A stretch of 64,000 bases of DNA. Origin: Eudorina sp. 2006-703-Eu-15. Taxonomy: Eukaryota > Chlorophyta > Chlorophyceae > Chlamydomonadales > Volvocaceae. Both the position numbers and the translations under genes were made by a program. Each line of letters opens with the position of its first letter. The stretch's first letter is position 1. The notes under the pieces were generated by a model. That model was given only the letters and a program-made list of their open reading frames with translations. It did no database searches and was not told the DNA's origin. The DNA lies in assembly GCA_003117195.1 (NCBI GenBank), contig BDSI01000009.1, positions 1,222,501-1,286,500 of the forward strand, written 5' to 3'. Below are positions 36,290 through 49,403 of the stretch, piece after piece.

Positions 36290-36793
36290 CGCGCGTGAGT
36301 CGGGACTAGGTAGATGCTCTGGTGCTGCATTTAACACAAAGAAGCGGCGCCGAGCTGGTGGAGATGTTGCCGTACAATCGCGGTTGGGTGCCGTACGATG
36401 TAGGCTCGTGGGCGGTGTGGGTATTCGCGAGCCTGCATGAGCACGCGGGCCGGTCGGTGTGGTGCGGGTTGGTTAAGTGCCTGCTGCGCCCACGCCATTC
36501 GGAAAAACGCGACCGTCGTTGGTGTGGGCGGGGACCGCTCCTGGTCAGGCCGGATGGTTGTCTCGCAGGGGCCCGACTGTCACGTTGTTCCAGCGAGGGT
36601 CATCTGCTTAACACGCCCCTTGTGTGGCGCAATCACATGGGTGCCTCACCTGCAGGCCAACCAGAACTACCTGTGTTTAAGTTGCTCTGTCCAGTCGCCG
36701 ACCTGGGTTTCGGATCTGGGTTTCCTCTCGCGTCCCGGCCATACCAGTTTCCTACACCCGCCGCCGTCCCTCGCCCCCTCGGCCCCCCGGCAG
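36290..36793. other. Intergenic or intronic gap between GAF gene and paralogue 2
   Basis: 504 bases with no convincing exon. The right end is a pyrimidine-rich tract ending ccccccggcag, a good 3' splice site for the first visible exon of paralogue 2. I found no ATG exon here that ends in the phase that exon needs, which leaves the 5' end of paralogue 2 open. Confidence 0.5.
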
Positions 36794-39700
36794 GCTGACC
36801 TCTGCGCCCGCGCCCCGGGTGCGGCCGATCAAGGTGCTGTCGCTGGACAAGGCGGCCCAGCAGCTGCAGCGGTCCTCGGTCATGTCCCAGGGCGGCGTGG
36901 TCGTGCAGCCGGGGCCACAGCAGCAGGGCTACCCAGCCCCGCTGCAGTCCTGCAGTGCTGCACCGCCACCGCAGGACGCGGTGGACGGCGGCGCAGTGCA
37001 GCTGCCGTTACCGCCCTCGGTGGCGGCGACGGGAGCTCCGCCGCCCGTTGCCGCCGCCGCCGCCGCCGCTGCCGCGGCGCCGGGCACGGCGCCGGGCGCG
37101 GCAGGCGGCACAGCAGCGGCCCCGTTGCCGTACGTGCCGTACACGCCGCGCCGGTTGAATCGCATGTATCTGCCGCAGGGGTCTGGCACGGCGGGAAGGC
37201 CGCTGGGCGGCTTGCCTCTGAACGGAGTGGGTGCGGCCGGAGCCGCGCTGCGGCTGGCGGTGCCTCTTGTTGGGCCGCCACCGGCTGTGGCGGGACCATC
37301 GGCTCCGGCGGCTGTGCAAGCGACCGCACCTCAGCCGCCGCGGTTGATGTCGCCACTTCAGTCTGTTCCGCTCGTCCAGCCTCAGCAGATCCATCTCAAC
37401 GCGCGAGCCGGCGTGAAGGAGGGCGACACCGACACGCGTGGCATCCTCGCCAGGGCGGCCATGGGACAGCACCTGCTCGCTCAGTCGGGGATCTCGCCCA
37501 AGACCACCAGTGCCCTGGCCCAGCAAGCCCCCGCAGCCGCGCCGGCTGCCGCTGACGCGGTGCCGCGGGACGCCTCCGTGTACTCGGAGAAGTCCTCGTT
37601 CCCTGCACCAGGGCTTCCGTCTGCCGCGGGGGGACGGGGCCCGCTGGGACCGCCGGCCAGGACGCCGCCCTTGGTGCTGCCGCCGTCGCCGGCGGCCGCG
37701 GCCGCGGCGGCGGCCCTCGCCCGCGCCGCGGCCACTGGCGCGGCGGCGGCGACGGCGGCTGCAGATTCGCCGCCGCCGTCGGCGAACAGCCAGAAGAGCC
37801 GTCAGCTGAGCGACTATGCCATCCCGGAGGACGGCCCCCTGGAGTACAGCGTCTCCGAGACCGTCCACATGATGCGGGCGCTGGCGCAGGCGCGCGGCGT
37901 GCACCTGTCCTCGCGGATGCGCCGCGTCCGCATCACCGCCAAGATCCAGTCGGCGCACCCCGAGTCGCTTCCCATGGATCTGCCTTCCCAGATCGCCAAG
38001 GCCGCGCGGGGCGCCGGCGGCGCCGGCGGCGGCTTGTTCGCCGGCCTCGGGCCGGCGGCGTCTTCCGGCGGCGCCGGCGGCGGCGCGTGGATGCTCACCA
38101 GTGTGGCGGCGCGGCGCGGTTGCGTCGAGCTGGTGTTCGACATGGTGCAGGTCTTAGGCCCCGCGGGCACCGGCGCGCACGGCGCAGGCTTGCACTTTGA
38201 CCAGTACCACCTGGAGGCGGGCGGCGCCCGGCGGCGCGCGTCGGCCCAGGCGGTGGTCACCACCATCACCCGGGCGGACTCCCTGATATTGTGCGACTCG
38301 TCCGGCTATCGCGCGGCCGCGGCGAGCGCGCCCCAGGCGCCAGGCTCAACCAGTGCTGCGGGCCAGAGCACCGGCCAGAGCAGCACCGGCAGCGGGGCCC
38401 ACCCACGGCTGCTGGGGCAGGCAGGCGTTGCCGGACCGGCGTCGCAGGCGGCCCCTCGTGCCAGCGGCAGCCACTGCTACCGCCGCTGGCAGGGCCCGGG
38501 CGCGGACAGCCGGATGGTGGACTCACTTCTCCTGAGCCCGGAAGACATGGACGACCTGGCGGCGGTGCTGCAGCAGCAGCAGGAGCGCGCCGCGGCCGTG
38601 CCGCTGCACGGCCGCGGCGGCGGCGGTGGCGGCAAGGCGCAGCCGGCGGCGGCCGGCGAGCAGTTTTGGCTGCGCAGCGTGTGCGGGGTGCGGCCGGAGA
38701 GCGTTGCGGAGGTGCTGCAGGGCTGCGGGCTGCTGAGCCCCGGCAGCGACCCCTTCGTGGACATCCAGGTCGGCCACACGGCGGCCGGCGCCGCAACCGT
38801 CGCATGGGACAAGGCGTCGGGGCATTGGGTCACCGCCGCCGCCGCCGGGGCGCCGCCACCCGTCGCGGCCGTCGCGGAACCCCTGGAGGCGCCGACGCTT
38901 TGGCTGCCCTGCGCGGTCGCGCTGCTGGCGCGCGGCGCGCGGGTGCTGCAGGACTTGCGCATCGTGTCGACGCCGGGCAGCGGCGGCATCGGGGGCCTGG
39001 ATGTGCTGGACGAGGTGACGGTGCGGTCGCTGTCGGGGTACCTGCCGGTGCGTGTGGCCGCGGGGTTGCGCATGCACGCCGGCGGCGGCAGCGGCGCTTC
39101 CGTCCCGCCGCTGCCGCTGCTGCTGGAGGACGACCCGGTGGCGGAGGCGCTGGCGGAAGGGACGTGCTGCTGGCGGCTGATGGACGTGGGCGGCGCGCTG
39201 CCGCGCAACGGCGGGCTGCTGCTGGTGGAGTGCCGCCGGTCGCCGGTGGCAGCGACGGCACGGGCGGCCGCGGGGGCCGCGGGTGCCGCGGCGGCGGCAG
39301 CCGGCGGATCTGCCGGCATCCCCGGCGTGCCGGCGGTGACGAGCGCGCCGGTGCCGCTGCTGGTGCTGCCCGAGCGGAACGCCGCCGCGGCGACGGAGCT
39401 GCAGCGCCTGCGCGTCTACATGGCGCGCATGCTGCTCGGCTCAGAGGACGTCCTGCGTGCCAACGCCGCGACGGGTGGACATCCTTCGGGTAGCACTGCG
39501 GGAGGTTCGTCGGGGCCAGCGGCGGCAGGGGGGAGCTCTGCCTCAACCGCCGTGACCCGAGACGCGGCGGCGCGGGCCGCGGCGGCGGCGCAGGTCGAGA
39601 TGGCCAGCCAGCAGTTCCTGCTGGACCTGGGCGCACTGGTGGACGCGGCGGCGGCGAAGGCTGGCGGCGGCGCGCCGGAGCCTGCCATCCCCGACTCGAC

Positions 39701-42700
39701 GACGTTCACGGGCATGGTGGCGTCGCAGCCGCCGCTGGCCGGCGCGATGTCCTGTCCGCAGGCGAGTGTCGCCAGCGCGGTCAGCCGGGCCCCTAGCGCC
39801 CAGCCGCTCCACAGCTTCAGCGGCGGCGGCCACTTCCTGAGCGGCTCCAAACGCCCTGTGGCGCTGCCGGAGCTGCAGATGAGCCCCACGTGCACCACGG
39901 AAGCCCTGTCGTCGATGCCGTCGTGCAGCTCCCCCCTAACGATGCTGGGCGGGGCCAGCGTGCCCGGCCGCGCTATGGAGCTGACGGCCGCGTGGATGAG
40001 CAGCGAGGCGGGCGGCCAGGCGACGGCCTTTGGGAGGTCCCTCTCGTCCTTGTACCCGGGCTGCGACTTCGCCGACGACGTGAGGGGTATGATGAAGGTG
40101 CGCCAGCCAGCTGTCGCGCCGGCGGCGGAGGCGAACATGGAACACGCGAACCTGAACGCTGGCGGCGCCGCGGCCGGGGCCGCTTTGGGCGACATGGGCG
40201 GCGAGCTGACGCCGTTTGGCGAGCACCTGGTGGACGTGGCGTGCACGGTGCTGGCGGGGTGCTGCGCCGCGGGGATGATGAACACGGCGGTGATGGCGCT
40301 CCAGCTGGCCTGCGGGGAGCTGTCACTCGCTGGCCCCGAGGTGCTGCTGGCGGAGGCCGGGGCCGATCCGCAGCTCAGCCTGGAGCTGACCGCCGCCTAC
40401 ACCGCGCACGAGCGGCACAAGCATCGCGCCGCCGCTGCCGCGGCTGCTCAGGCCGCCGCCGGGGCCGGGGGCGCCCCGCAAGTCCGCGGGGAGGCGCCCG
40501 CGGCGGCGGGCTCGGGACACGGCCTGATGTTCCCCGCCACGCAGGCCGCTGACGATCAAGGTGAGGGCTGTGAGGACCGCAGGTCGGGCGCCGTGGGTCG
40601 CCCCGGCGGCATCATGGAGGCGGCTACGGCGCCGCCGGAGATCTCCCTGGACCGCGGGGATGGAGCAGGATCGGACGGCGCCTCCGACGGCCTCGTCGCG
40701 CCGAACATCACGCACAGCCACAGCCACAGCCTGGCGGCGATGCTCTCGCTGCCGCGATCCAGCTTCACGAGCCCCGTGTCCCTGCAGGAGCGGGGCGCGA
40801 TGGAGCTGAGCGAGGCCGCTGCGGTGGACTTGAGCGGCTGGCACCGCCGCAGCGGTGATCAGACCACCGCTGCGTCGCAGCAGGGCGCGGCGGAGGCTGC
40901 GGGGGCGCAGGGGGCGGCGGCGGTGGGGCCGCGGGATGTCCGGGTGTCCGAACTGCACCTGGGAGACAGCAGAGCGGAAGAGGGGCAGGAGGCGAGCGGT
41001 GGAGTGGACAGCGCCGGTGCTGCTGAGGAAGAGGAGGAAGCGGGCGTGGTCACGAGCCCGGCCGCGGCGCAGCAGAGGCAGGCCGCGGAAGATGCGGAAG
41101 ATGCGTTTGACGGGGTGGCAATGCGAGGGGCGTCGGAGGCCTGCGCTGCTGCTGCTGTTGCTGCTGCTGTTGCGGCGGCCGCGACCGGCCGCAGCGTTGG
41201 CGCCCCGCCGCGGGGCCTCGTCTGTCTGGACGTGTCGCAGCAGCCGACCTTCGCCTCGGACTTCCTGCCGACCTGGGGCAGCGCCTCCGTGACGGACACG
41301 CCCAACACCGTCACGCGGTCGGGCTCACGCAGCTCGCCTTGCTCCAACTTGCTGGGCTCGGTGGACGTCGCGGCGGCGATTGCGGCCGAGGTGGGACAAG
41401 CCGGCGCCGGGGAGGAGCTGGCGCTGAGCGGGGCTGGGCAGCAGTCCGGCGTGCAACCCGTGACTTCGATGTCAATCCCACCAGGAGCAGCAGGAGCAGC
41501 TAGAGCAGCAATAACAGCGGGAATAGCAGCAGCAGTGGCGGCTTCCTCACCGTTGCGGAGCGGAGCGGTGGGTGCGGGCGCCGATCGCGCCGGGAGGGGC
41601 TCGCGGAACGGCAGCGGCGGTGGGGGGGCTGCCGCGGGCGCCATCTCCATCGGGAGGGACGGAAGGGCCTGGAGCGGCGCTTTGTCCTCGCCGAGGCCGA
41701 GCTGCTCATGCGGCGCGTCGTCGCCGCAGGGATGCAGCAGTGCCCGGGCGGAAATCGCTGGCAGCAAGACGTGCGGCACCGCGGCGGCCGGCGACTGTGA
41801 TGTCGACGACAGCTGCACCGCGGCGGCGACGCGGCCTATCCAGGACTCCCCCTGGGCGCTTCGCTTCTCCGACCCGGCGCTGGAGGCGGAGTACAGACTG
41901 TTCGTGGCGACGCGGACCCGGAACTTCATATGGTGGGTCTTGCGCGCGGGTGCATGAGAATCGCTGAAACCCTGAACTCTATAAACCAGCACGAGCGCGT
42001 GCCGCCGCGTGCCGCCTTTAGTGCTGCTGATCTGACACGGCTCAGCCGCAGGCGCCCTCCCCCATCCCTCCCCTCCCTGGCCCGCGCCGTCCACATCGTT
42101 TCATGCTCGTTTCCTGCGCTGTCCTGATCGGCGGTTGCGCATCAACCGCTGTTGTGCACTGACTACACAGCTCAGTTTCGCGCGGCTCAGTTTCCTCGCG
42201 GCCCCGTTTCCGCCTCCTACACACACTGTACCGCGAGTTCGTGACCCCCCCTCCCGTGACCGTGACGTCACTGGCACTGCCCCCGCGCGTGCACAGGTCG
42301 TACTTCATCTGCAACGTGCTGATCAGCATCGTCAGCTGCACCCGCGCCTGCCTGGAGGACGGCATGGGCGGCTGCCTGACGCTGGTGTTCTTCTCGGGGT
42401 CCCAGGCCGCCATCATGGGCTGGTACTGCCTGGCGCGCGGCGGCCAGGACCCCCGCGCGCTGGTGGCGGCGGCGGTGGTGTGCAAGGCGGCGCGGGTGAC
42501 ATCGGACGTGCTGATGGGCCTGGGGGTCCTAAAGGTGCCGTCCCTCATGGAGAACATGGCCAAGCGGGCGGTGGAGATCTGGGCGGAGGGTTTGCTGAGA
42601 CCCCTAGCGGAGCGGGTACGGTGCCATGCGCGGGTACGCGTCGTGTCGAGGGCAGCGGCAGGGGCAGGGGCAGGGGCTCGGGCGCAGTGCAGCGCGACGC

Positions 42701-43664
42701 AGCGGGGAAGGGGGAGGGGGAGATGAAAATGAAGGGAGCCCAGGCATACCCAGCTCTAGCCTGGGGCGACAGGTACTTACCAACGAAGGGGGGGAGGTAG
42801 GTGCGAGGATTGGGGATGAGATTGGATCTGCCCTAGGGCTGCCCGCCGTGCCCTGTCCCTAGTAGCTGCCCTGCCCTGCCCCGCTTTGCTCTGCCTTGCT
42901 CTGCACTGCCCTGCCTTGCTCAACGCGGCGGGGGGCTGTTGGCGGGAAACAAGTCGGGCCAAACCGCTTCGCTGCCATGGTCGCACCTTGCAGGCCTGCA
43001 TCGGCCCACCCGCGTACCTGCCCCTGCGATCTATCGCCCAATCGACGAGCTGTACGGCACCCTTGAGGAGGACGCCCTCTGGGCCTCCGCATATGAAGAT
43101 GTTGACCGAAATGCTGCTTTTGGCACATGAGCCATGTATATTGCACACTTCCACACTTCGTTCGGCCGTCGGGGTCAGGCTCTCACCTGGCCCGTCGACG
43201 GTACCCGAGACACACCCACACACATATTCCACACTTCTCGCGGCTCAGTTATCTTTTACACACACACCCGTCCTCGCAGCCGTATCCATCCCTCTTGTCC
43301 CGCGTGCCCTCTTGCTCGTGCACAGGTTCCCATCGACCTGTTCTGCGTCATGGCCCTGGCGGAGCTGCCGTGCATCTGGCTGCTGTACACCCACTTCCGC
43401 GCCATCTACCCCGAGTTCTGGCTCCGCGGCTCCCCCTTGCTGCGCGCGCTGACCTTCTTCGTCCTGCACGTGGGGGTGAACATCCTCGCGGAGCTGTACT
43501 GGCGGCGGGAGTTTCGGCGCTGGTTCCGGGGCCGCGCGGCGGCGGGGTCGCGCCCATCCCCTGGCGCTTGCGGTGCGGCGGGCGAGGAGCTGGCGGCGGG
43601 CCCCGTCGGAGGTGCGACCTCTGGCGGCGGCCCGCTGCGCAAAGCTTACAAGAAGGATGTGTGA
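36794..43664 (+). CDS. SPL1/SPL12 C-terminal-like protein with multi-pass membrane C-terminus (paralogue 2)
   Basis: Exons: 36794-41932 (phase 2 on both sides, donor GTGGGT), 42297-42615 and 43326-43664. A possible extra exon starts at 42994 (PPAYLPLRSIAQ), but its donor is unclear. Blocks run in the order of paralogue 1: PRRLNRMYL, RRVRITAKIQSAHPESLP, AARRGCVELVFDMV, VTVRSLSGYLPVRV (against TVRCVGRFLPV), GGALPRNGGLLLVEC, LVLPERN with ELQRLRVYMARML, QQFLLDLGALVDAA, VACTVLAGCCAAGM, and FSDPALEAEYRLFV just before the membrane exons. The membrane exons read YFICNVLISIVSC, LTLVFFSGSQAAIMGWYCLA, IDLFCVMALAELPCIWLLYT and LTFFVLHVGVNILAELYW, and align with those of paralogue 1. No SBP zinc finger is seen. 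The first exon and start codon are unknown. The matching phase at the first acceptor supports common descent. Function is inferred only. Confidence 0.7.
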
Positions 43665-46600
43665 GCTGCCCGAGGGTGCGTGGCGGAGACTCCGTGCGGG
43701 CTGCGGCGATCTGGGCTGGGGCACAGTCGGCCAGCAAACGGTGGCACTCGTGAGTCCTCATTCCTGTGATGGGTGGGTGCGTCGTTGTGCTGTTCATGCT
43801 TTGATTTCGGCGTCTGCGCATGACAGGGTCGTGTACGGCCGCGAGTCGTGGTGCTGCTGTCGTTCGGGTGCTGTGAGGCTGCGGTTGTGACAGGTTCGGG
43901 TGCGGTGGCGATGGCGAGCAGTCGATGGCGCGGCGGCCTCCGAGGGGTCCCATGTCGGACCTGTCGGTTCGGGGCGCGCGGTAACGGGATGGCGCGCGCG
44001 TGCCGTCGTTAGCGCGGATAAGGCTGGTTTAGGACACTGCAATTTTCTGCGGGTCGATCGATTGGTTGCTTGCATGTGTGCGTGAGCGCCTGTGCCGGCA
44101 TTGGTACCCATCATACGCGGTTCATCATACGCGTTTCGTCGTACGCGTTTCGTCATAAGCGTTTTCGTGATGCGGATGCGCTCCGGAAGGGCGCTCGTGG
44201 GCTCACGGGGCTCGTGCGCTGTCGGGTCAGTGGCGGGAGCCATGCATGTGTGCACGTGCACGGCTGCTAACGCGCATCGAGCTCTGGTGCCGTTCTTACA
44301 TGTGCATGGACGGTGGGTCGGTTCTGTACTGGGGCTGGGCTGGGCTTGCCGGAAATTTTCGGGGTTCCGGCTCTGCGGGGACTGTGGGTCATTCATCGGC
44401 GTACTGCTGCGCGTCTCTATTATGTTCCGCGTTACTTAGTTTGTGGAGGGGCTCGTATGGGGTGGGGCTGTACGGCGGGCGCATGTTCTGCACGTTGACT
44501 TCGCATGGCGGCCGAGTGGGTTTGGGTGTTGGTATGGTTTGGAGAAGAAAAATGGTGCAGTGTTTGGCCACTTGGGTCGTTGTGGCGCGGAGACCTCCGA
44601 AAGGAGCTTTGGCCGCCGGGAAAAGCGGGACACGACGCATGGATGACGTGGATGGGGTGGAGCGCTGGCGACCTGGGTCCGACCCGGGCGATGGAAGGCT
44701 GTGCACACCATCAGGGCACGCGTGCGTGATGAATTGGCAAGTCGGCTGCCGGCATCGGCAACCATTCTCATGGTGATCACCATCACTAGCACTCTGCATG
44801 TATGCCAGTGCGGGCATGGCGCGGAAGTGAGGCGGAGCACGCGCACCTGCATCCCCTGGCGCTGCGTTTCCCCAAGTTGTGCTCCGGCGTTGCTGGTCGG
44901 GGTCCCTGTCCGCGTTTCGTGCGGGTCCGCTTTCCGCTGTCCACTTTTCTCATCGCGAGAGACCCCCCGGTGGACGGCATTTTGGGTTTTGGCGACCCAC
45001 TTGTCGACAACACGCAATTGGCGACTCGACTCGCGGCCTCAGCCTCGCTCCGCGTGCTGTTGCTGTCTTGAAGTCGTCCTGTCCTGTGTCCTACATTGGG
45101 GGATACACGCCTGTGCGCGGCGGCGGTTGAGGCCGATGGTAGGTGTCCTGGGCCAGGACCCAGGAGCCGGCGGTGATTTGCCAGAGAGCACCCATCTTAT
45201 CGTGTTGGGCTCCGTATCGTGAGGGCCGACGTGCGCTTTGAAAGCAGCGGCGTCGCATGATTTCATCCGCGAACATTCCTTCGGGGGAGCATGGGTCAAG
45301 AAAGGTCCGCGGCGGCAGCCTCTATGCCAGCTGGTCATGTGCTCGGTGGTGGTGCAGAGGTGTTGTGTTGTTGGCGGTGGTCGGGACGGTCGTTTTGTGC
45401 GGCACGCAACAAATTCTTGAGGTAGTACAGCCCGAACGTCAAGAGTTTACTACCTGAGTCAAGCGTACCTGCCTCGGTGCAGAGAACGACAGGCGACGGT
45501 ACTGTGGTCATGAGCTGCTGGGGAACGGTATCTGTGAGCCACGGGTGCTGCTCGAGGTGTGGGTTGTGTGCGCACCGATCGCCACCCGCGCACGGATTCT
45601 GAGGGCGGATTGTCCACCACGCACTGCATCATGGTCAGGACGCGACACGGGATGTGGCGGTGTATGTGCCATGGCCTACGGCGCCACGTCGCTGTAGGAT
45701 GTCTCAGTACTACTCAGCCCGCATGCCTGGAGGACGCAGGCATCAACGCACTACCGTATATGATTCGAAGAAGAGCGACCGGAAGCGGTCAACGGCTGGC
45801 ATGTGCACGCTATGTGCACAAACGTTTGGGCATAGGCCGTAATGCTGGCCAGGTTGCAAACCTCGGCGCACCGGTGGTGGTTTTGTTTGTGCACTGCACG
45901 ATTGTTGCGTCATGCGAGCTCATAATGCCTATGAGGCCCACTTGCCCATGTAAGCATGCGCGGAGGACAGGCAAGGCAGGGCTGATGTTCGGCCTACGTA
46001 GTATCCTTCTTGCGTTACCGTGTATTGTGCCGGTGACCACCCTACCTAGCAGGAGTGCGCTTATGTTGTTCTTTGGACAACATCATAATCATTATAGCTA
46101 GCCTCTGCGTGGCTAATACTCTGTGGCACCTCATGTGCGGGACGTTCACAGGACGGGAACCATCGATGATGATGTGCCTGCGTGTACGGGCGGTCATGCG
46201 GGAGTTGGGCTGGTAGTATTTTGTCATGGAAACGGGCCTGCACGCAGCCATTCGCTCCGGCATGCCGTCAAATTCGGCATGTCTTCTTGGCTGCTGCGCC
46301 TGGGTGAGGCGCTTGTGTTGCAGGGGTGAAGGTAGACCACCTGCGCGCACCAACCTGATGTGTAATCCACGCACCCTAACATACATGCTCGGCCTGAACC
46401 AGTCACCCTGGCGCGTACGTACGGTGTTGTCCGTACATGTAAAGGCTATTCGGTGCAGCAATCTTGGGACGGATGCGAATCGCCCTACCGCGGGTACGAC
46501 TGTCCTTCGTCGGCAATCAGCCAACGCTCGCCCTCTCGTCATGTCGAGAGACCTTATTGGTTATCGCTTGCCCGATGATGCTGCGCTGCATGGGGCGCAT

Positions 46601-47277
46601 GGCGCGTCACAGCTGGAGTGGCATGAACTCCGGCCACCACCCTTGCTGCCGCGGGGCCGTTTGCAGGGCGCCACGAACGCGGCGACCGTTTGCTGGCGCA
46701 CGGGGCCAGTCTCAAAACAACAGCCTTGCTTGCGATGTCTTCACACCGCCGCGGCAGCGTCGGAACCATGTAACCCAGACCGGTGTGCGCTGCTAGCAAA
46801 CCTGTGCCTATCCACCACCGCCAGGTGAGTGGATGGCACGACGACGGTGCGCAGCATGGCCCCAGTGCCCGCGCCAATGACTAATAAAAAAGTGCGTGTA
46901 CTACGGTGGCCGGACAAACAGACCCGGCTAGTGATTAAACGTGCTGCAGTTTGGGTCTGACACGGATTCCGGTGCAGTCAGTAACCGAAGTCACAGAGCC
47001 ATCCAAACACGACATAGCCAACATTCAAATGCTTTCAAAGACGGGTTTTGAGGAGGAAAATTGACCATAACAAACCCATCGACCAACATCGTTTGTTATG
47101 CCCCCGTACCATCACGCGCGTGGCCTGGTGCAGCGCATGGCCCGCCGAGGCCGTGATTGCGGCAGGCACTCAGTCCCGCCGACTTTCCCTGGCCCTGCCA
47201 TGCCTGGCGCTGCCCTGTGAACCAAGGCAACGCTGCGGCACCCCACGCCGCGCTCTCCGACTTAATCAATCGCGACT
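43665..47277. other. 3.6 kb with no supported gene
   Basis: Only short, mutually overlapping open frames, without consistent splice signals. It includes a 14-base tandem repeat at 44111-44167 and CA/TG-rich patches. The right end is the 3' flank of the SYLF gene, which reads toward it. Confidence 0.5.
44111..44167. repeat. 14-base tandem repeat, four copies
   Basis: Successive units are tcatacgcggttca, tcatacgcgtttcg, tcgtacgcgtttcg and tcataagcgttttcg. Each contains an ACGCG-type core and a GTTTCG-like end. Confidence 0.85.
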
Positions 47278-49403
47278 TCAGTTAAGGGTCTTGAGCATGT
47301 TGTAGAGCAGCGTGGCCTCGCGCGGCGCGGAGACCTTGCCGGTGAGGATGTCGCCGGGAGTAACGTGCTGTCCGTAGCAGTTCGCAATGTCCTCCAGGTC
47401 CGGCTCCACACTGGTGCCCTGCATGGACACATCCAGCAGCACACCCCTGCAAATGCGCCACAGCAGCGCGCAAGGTCAGGACAGGGATGATCAGCCTACC
47501 ATCGCCACACACAAAGAAAAACCGCCGGCAAAGGGGCCATCGGCACCCAAGCGCCAGATCAGTCTGTTGCTGTACCGTACCGCTCAGGCTGGCAAAATGT
47601 GATGCACGCAAGTTACCCATCGATGGCGCCCAGCTTGTACATGTGACGTGTGCATGCGCAACGTTGAGATGGAGGAGGAGTGCCCCCCTCGACAGGCCTC
47701 CCAAGCTGGAACCGCTCATCGCTGTCCCATGCCACCACCCTTGTGCCCTCGCCCGGTCGGCCCTTGCAGGTGTCTCAGGCACCCAACGTGCATGGGATGC
47801 AAAACCGGGTCCGACACCGACGTACTTGGAGAGCGTGAAGCAGCGCGTCTTGGCGCCGCTGGACGTGTCCGTTTGGCCCGTCTGCGTGTTCACCGCCGCA
47901 GACTTGTCGACCTTGTCACCCAGGTTGAGCCCGAAGTCCAGACCGATCTTCATGGCGCGTTTATCCTGTGCAGGACGCACGTGGGGTCGGGCGTGTCTCT
48001 TGTGACGCATGACACACCACACCAGGTCGCCGTTGCTCATCGCATCCCGGCGGTGGTTCGCAGTGCGACTGCGGTACCCCGCTGGGACCTAACGAGGACC
48101 GCTGGGCTGAGAGGATCCCCTAGACCCATCATTCACACAGGGTGGCAGTCGTGGCGCCCTCCCAACACAGGCACAGATGACGTCTACAGCAAGGAGGTGC
48201 AGGTTCTGGGTTCCCTTACGAGCGGTCACAGTCGCGGATACGCACTTCAGTTCACGTTATCGCCGCCTGGTTTAAGACCGCGTCGGCACGCCCCAGCTAT
48301 CGCTTTGCGCGTTGCAGTCCTTTCATCAAACCCTGCTAAGCGCGGCCTTGCCAGTGGCTGTGCCAGCCAGGAGTACCGACACACCAGCATGCGGCCGAAG
48401 CGTCACTAAACGGCACCGGACTCCGCACCGCCTTCCCACGCACCTTGAGGAAAGCCTGGATGTCCGCATCGGTGGCCAAGCTGATGATGGTGTGCTGCTC
48501 GCTGTAGCCCATCACAGCGCCCACGCTAAAGCCATCTACCTTGATCGGCAGCGGCGCCGACCTGGGTCCAGCGGCCCGTGACACCGTTCGCATTTGGATG
48601 TGAGCGCGCAGGACGAGAGAGCCAACGAGCAACGCAGGCATGGTTCCCATCCGTATTGCATGACCGCATGACACGGTGCGTGTGACCCAGGGCAATCGAA
48701 CCTGAACCGCAACCTGACACGCGTTTATTTTCCATCTCACGGTTGCTGCACATGGACCCAAATGAGCACTCTCAAGTGCGAGACTGCGATCGGTGTCTAT
48801 GGCGTATCGCTCCCTTGGCCTGTACTTACTGACCGGCCCGCACACCCATCGGCCGGACAGTGCCCGGTCTCGACTTGTTTGGACAAGAGCATCAACAGCA
48901 TGACGATTCCCATCCCCGACTCCCTGGACCAGACACGCACCAGCCAGAGGGGCTGTTGGGCAGCCGAGCCACTAAAAGGCCGTATCCCTGCGTCACGGAG
49001 ACACCGAAGCCAACCTGCAACAGGAGTGGGTAACCGTCAAAGATTTGCCCAAGCGCTTGCAAAGCCCGTGAAACACGGCGGTGCCGTGCACACCTTGTTG
49101 GTCATCATGGTCAGAAGCCCCTTAGCGTTCGTGATAGCGTCATGAGGCAGCTTGCCCTGTGCCTCCATGTTCTTCAGCGTGTCCACAGCATCCAGGATGG
49201 AGATGAGCAACGGGTTCTTCTTCGCGTCAAGGGCGTTGACCCGTGTTTGCTTGCCATACTGTTAACAGAGAAAGACACCATGGTGAAAATTGGGAATGAA
49301 GGCTCGGGTTGCAACTTTGTACAGTTTCGGCAGAAGACGCAACAGGTAGGCTCCATAACATCATCACCTGCTTGTTAATCTCATCTTCCAGGTGAAGCGA
49401 CAT
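47278..49403 (-). CDS. SYLF (Ysc84/SH3YL1-type) domain protein
   Basis: Six minus-strand exons join in phase to 233 residues: 49368-49403 (ATG, MSLHLEDEINKQ), 49094-49258, 48941-49014, 48444-48561, 47826-47965 and 47278-47446. The spliced protein is almost entirely one SYLF domain. It shows LPHDAITNAKGLL, then VGFGVSVTQGYGLLVARLP, SGW joined to SAPLPIKVDGFSVGAVMGYS, IISLATDADIQAFL, IGLDFGLNLGDKVDKSAAVN, TRCFTLSK joined to GVLLDVSMQG, and the closing YGQHVTPGDILTGKV. Donors are GTGATG, GTGTGC, GTGCGT, GTGCGT and GTACGT. SYLF domains bind phosphoinositides and, in yeast Ysc84, actin; there is no SH3 domain here. The exact first exon is the least certain part, because a short upstream exon could be missed. 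All splice phases match, so the gene appears intact. Confidence 0.85.
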
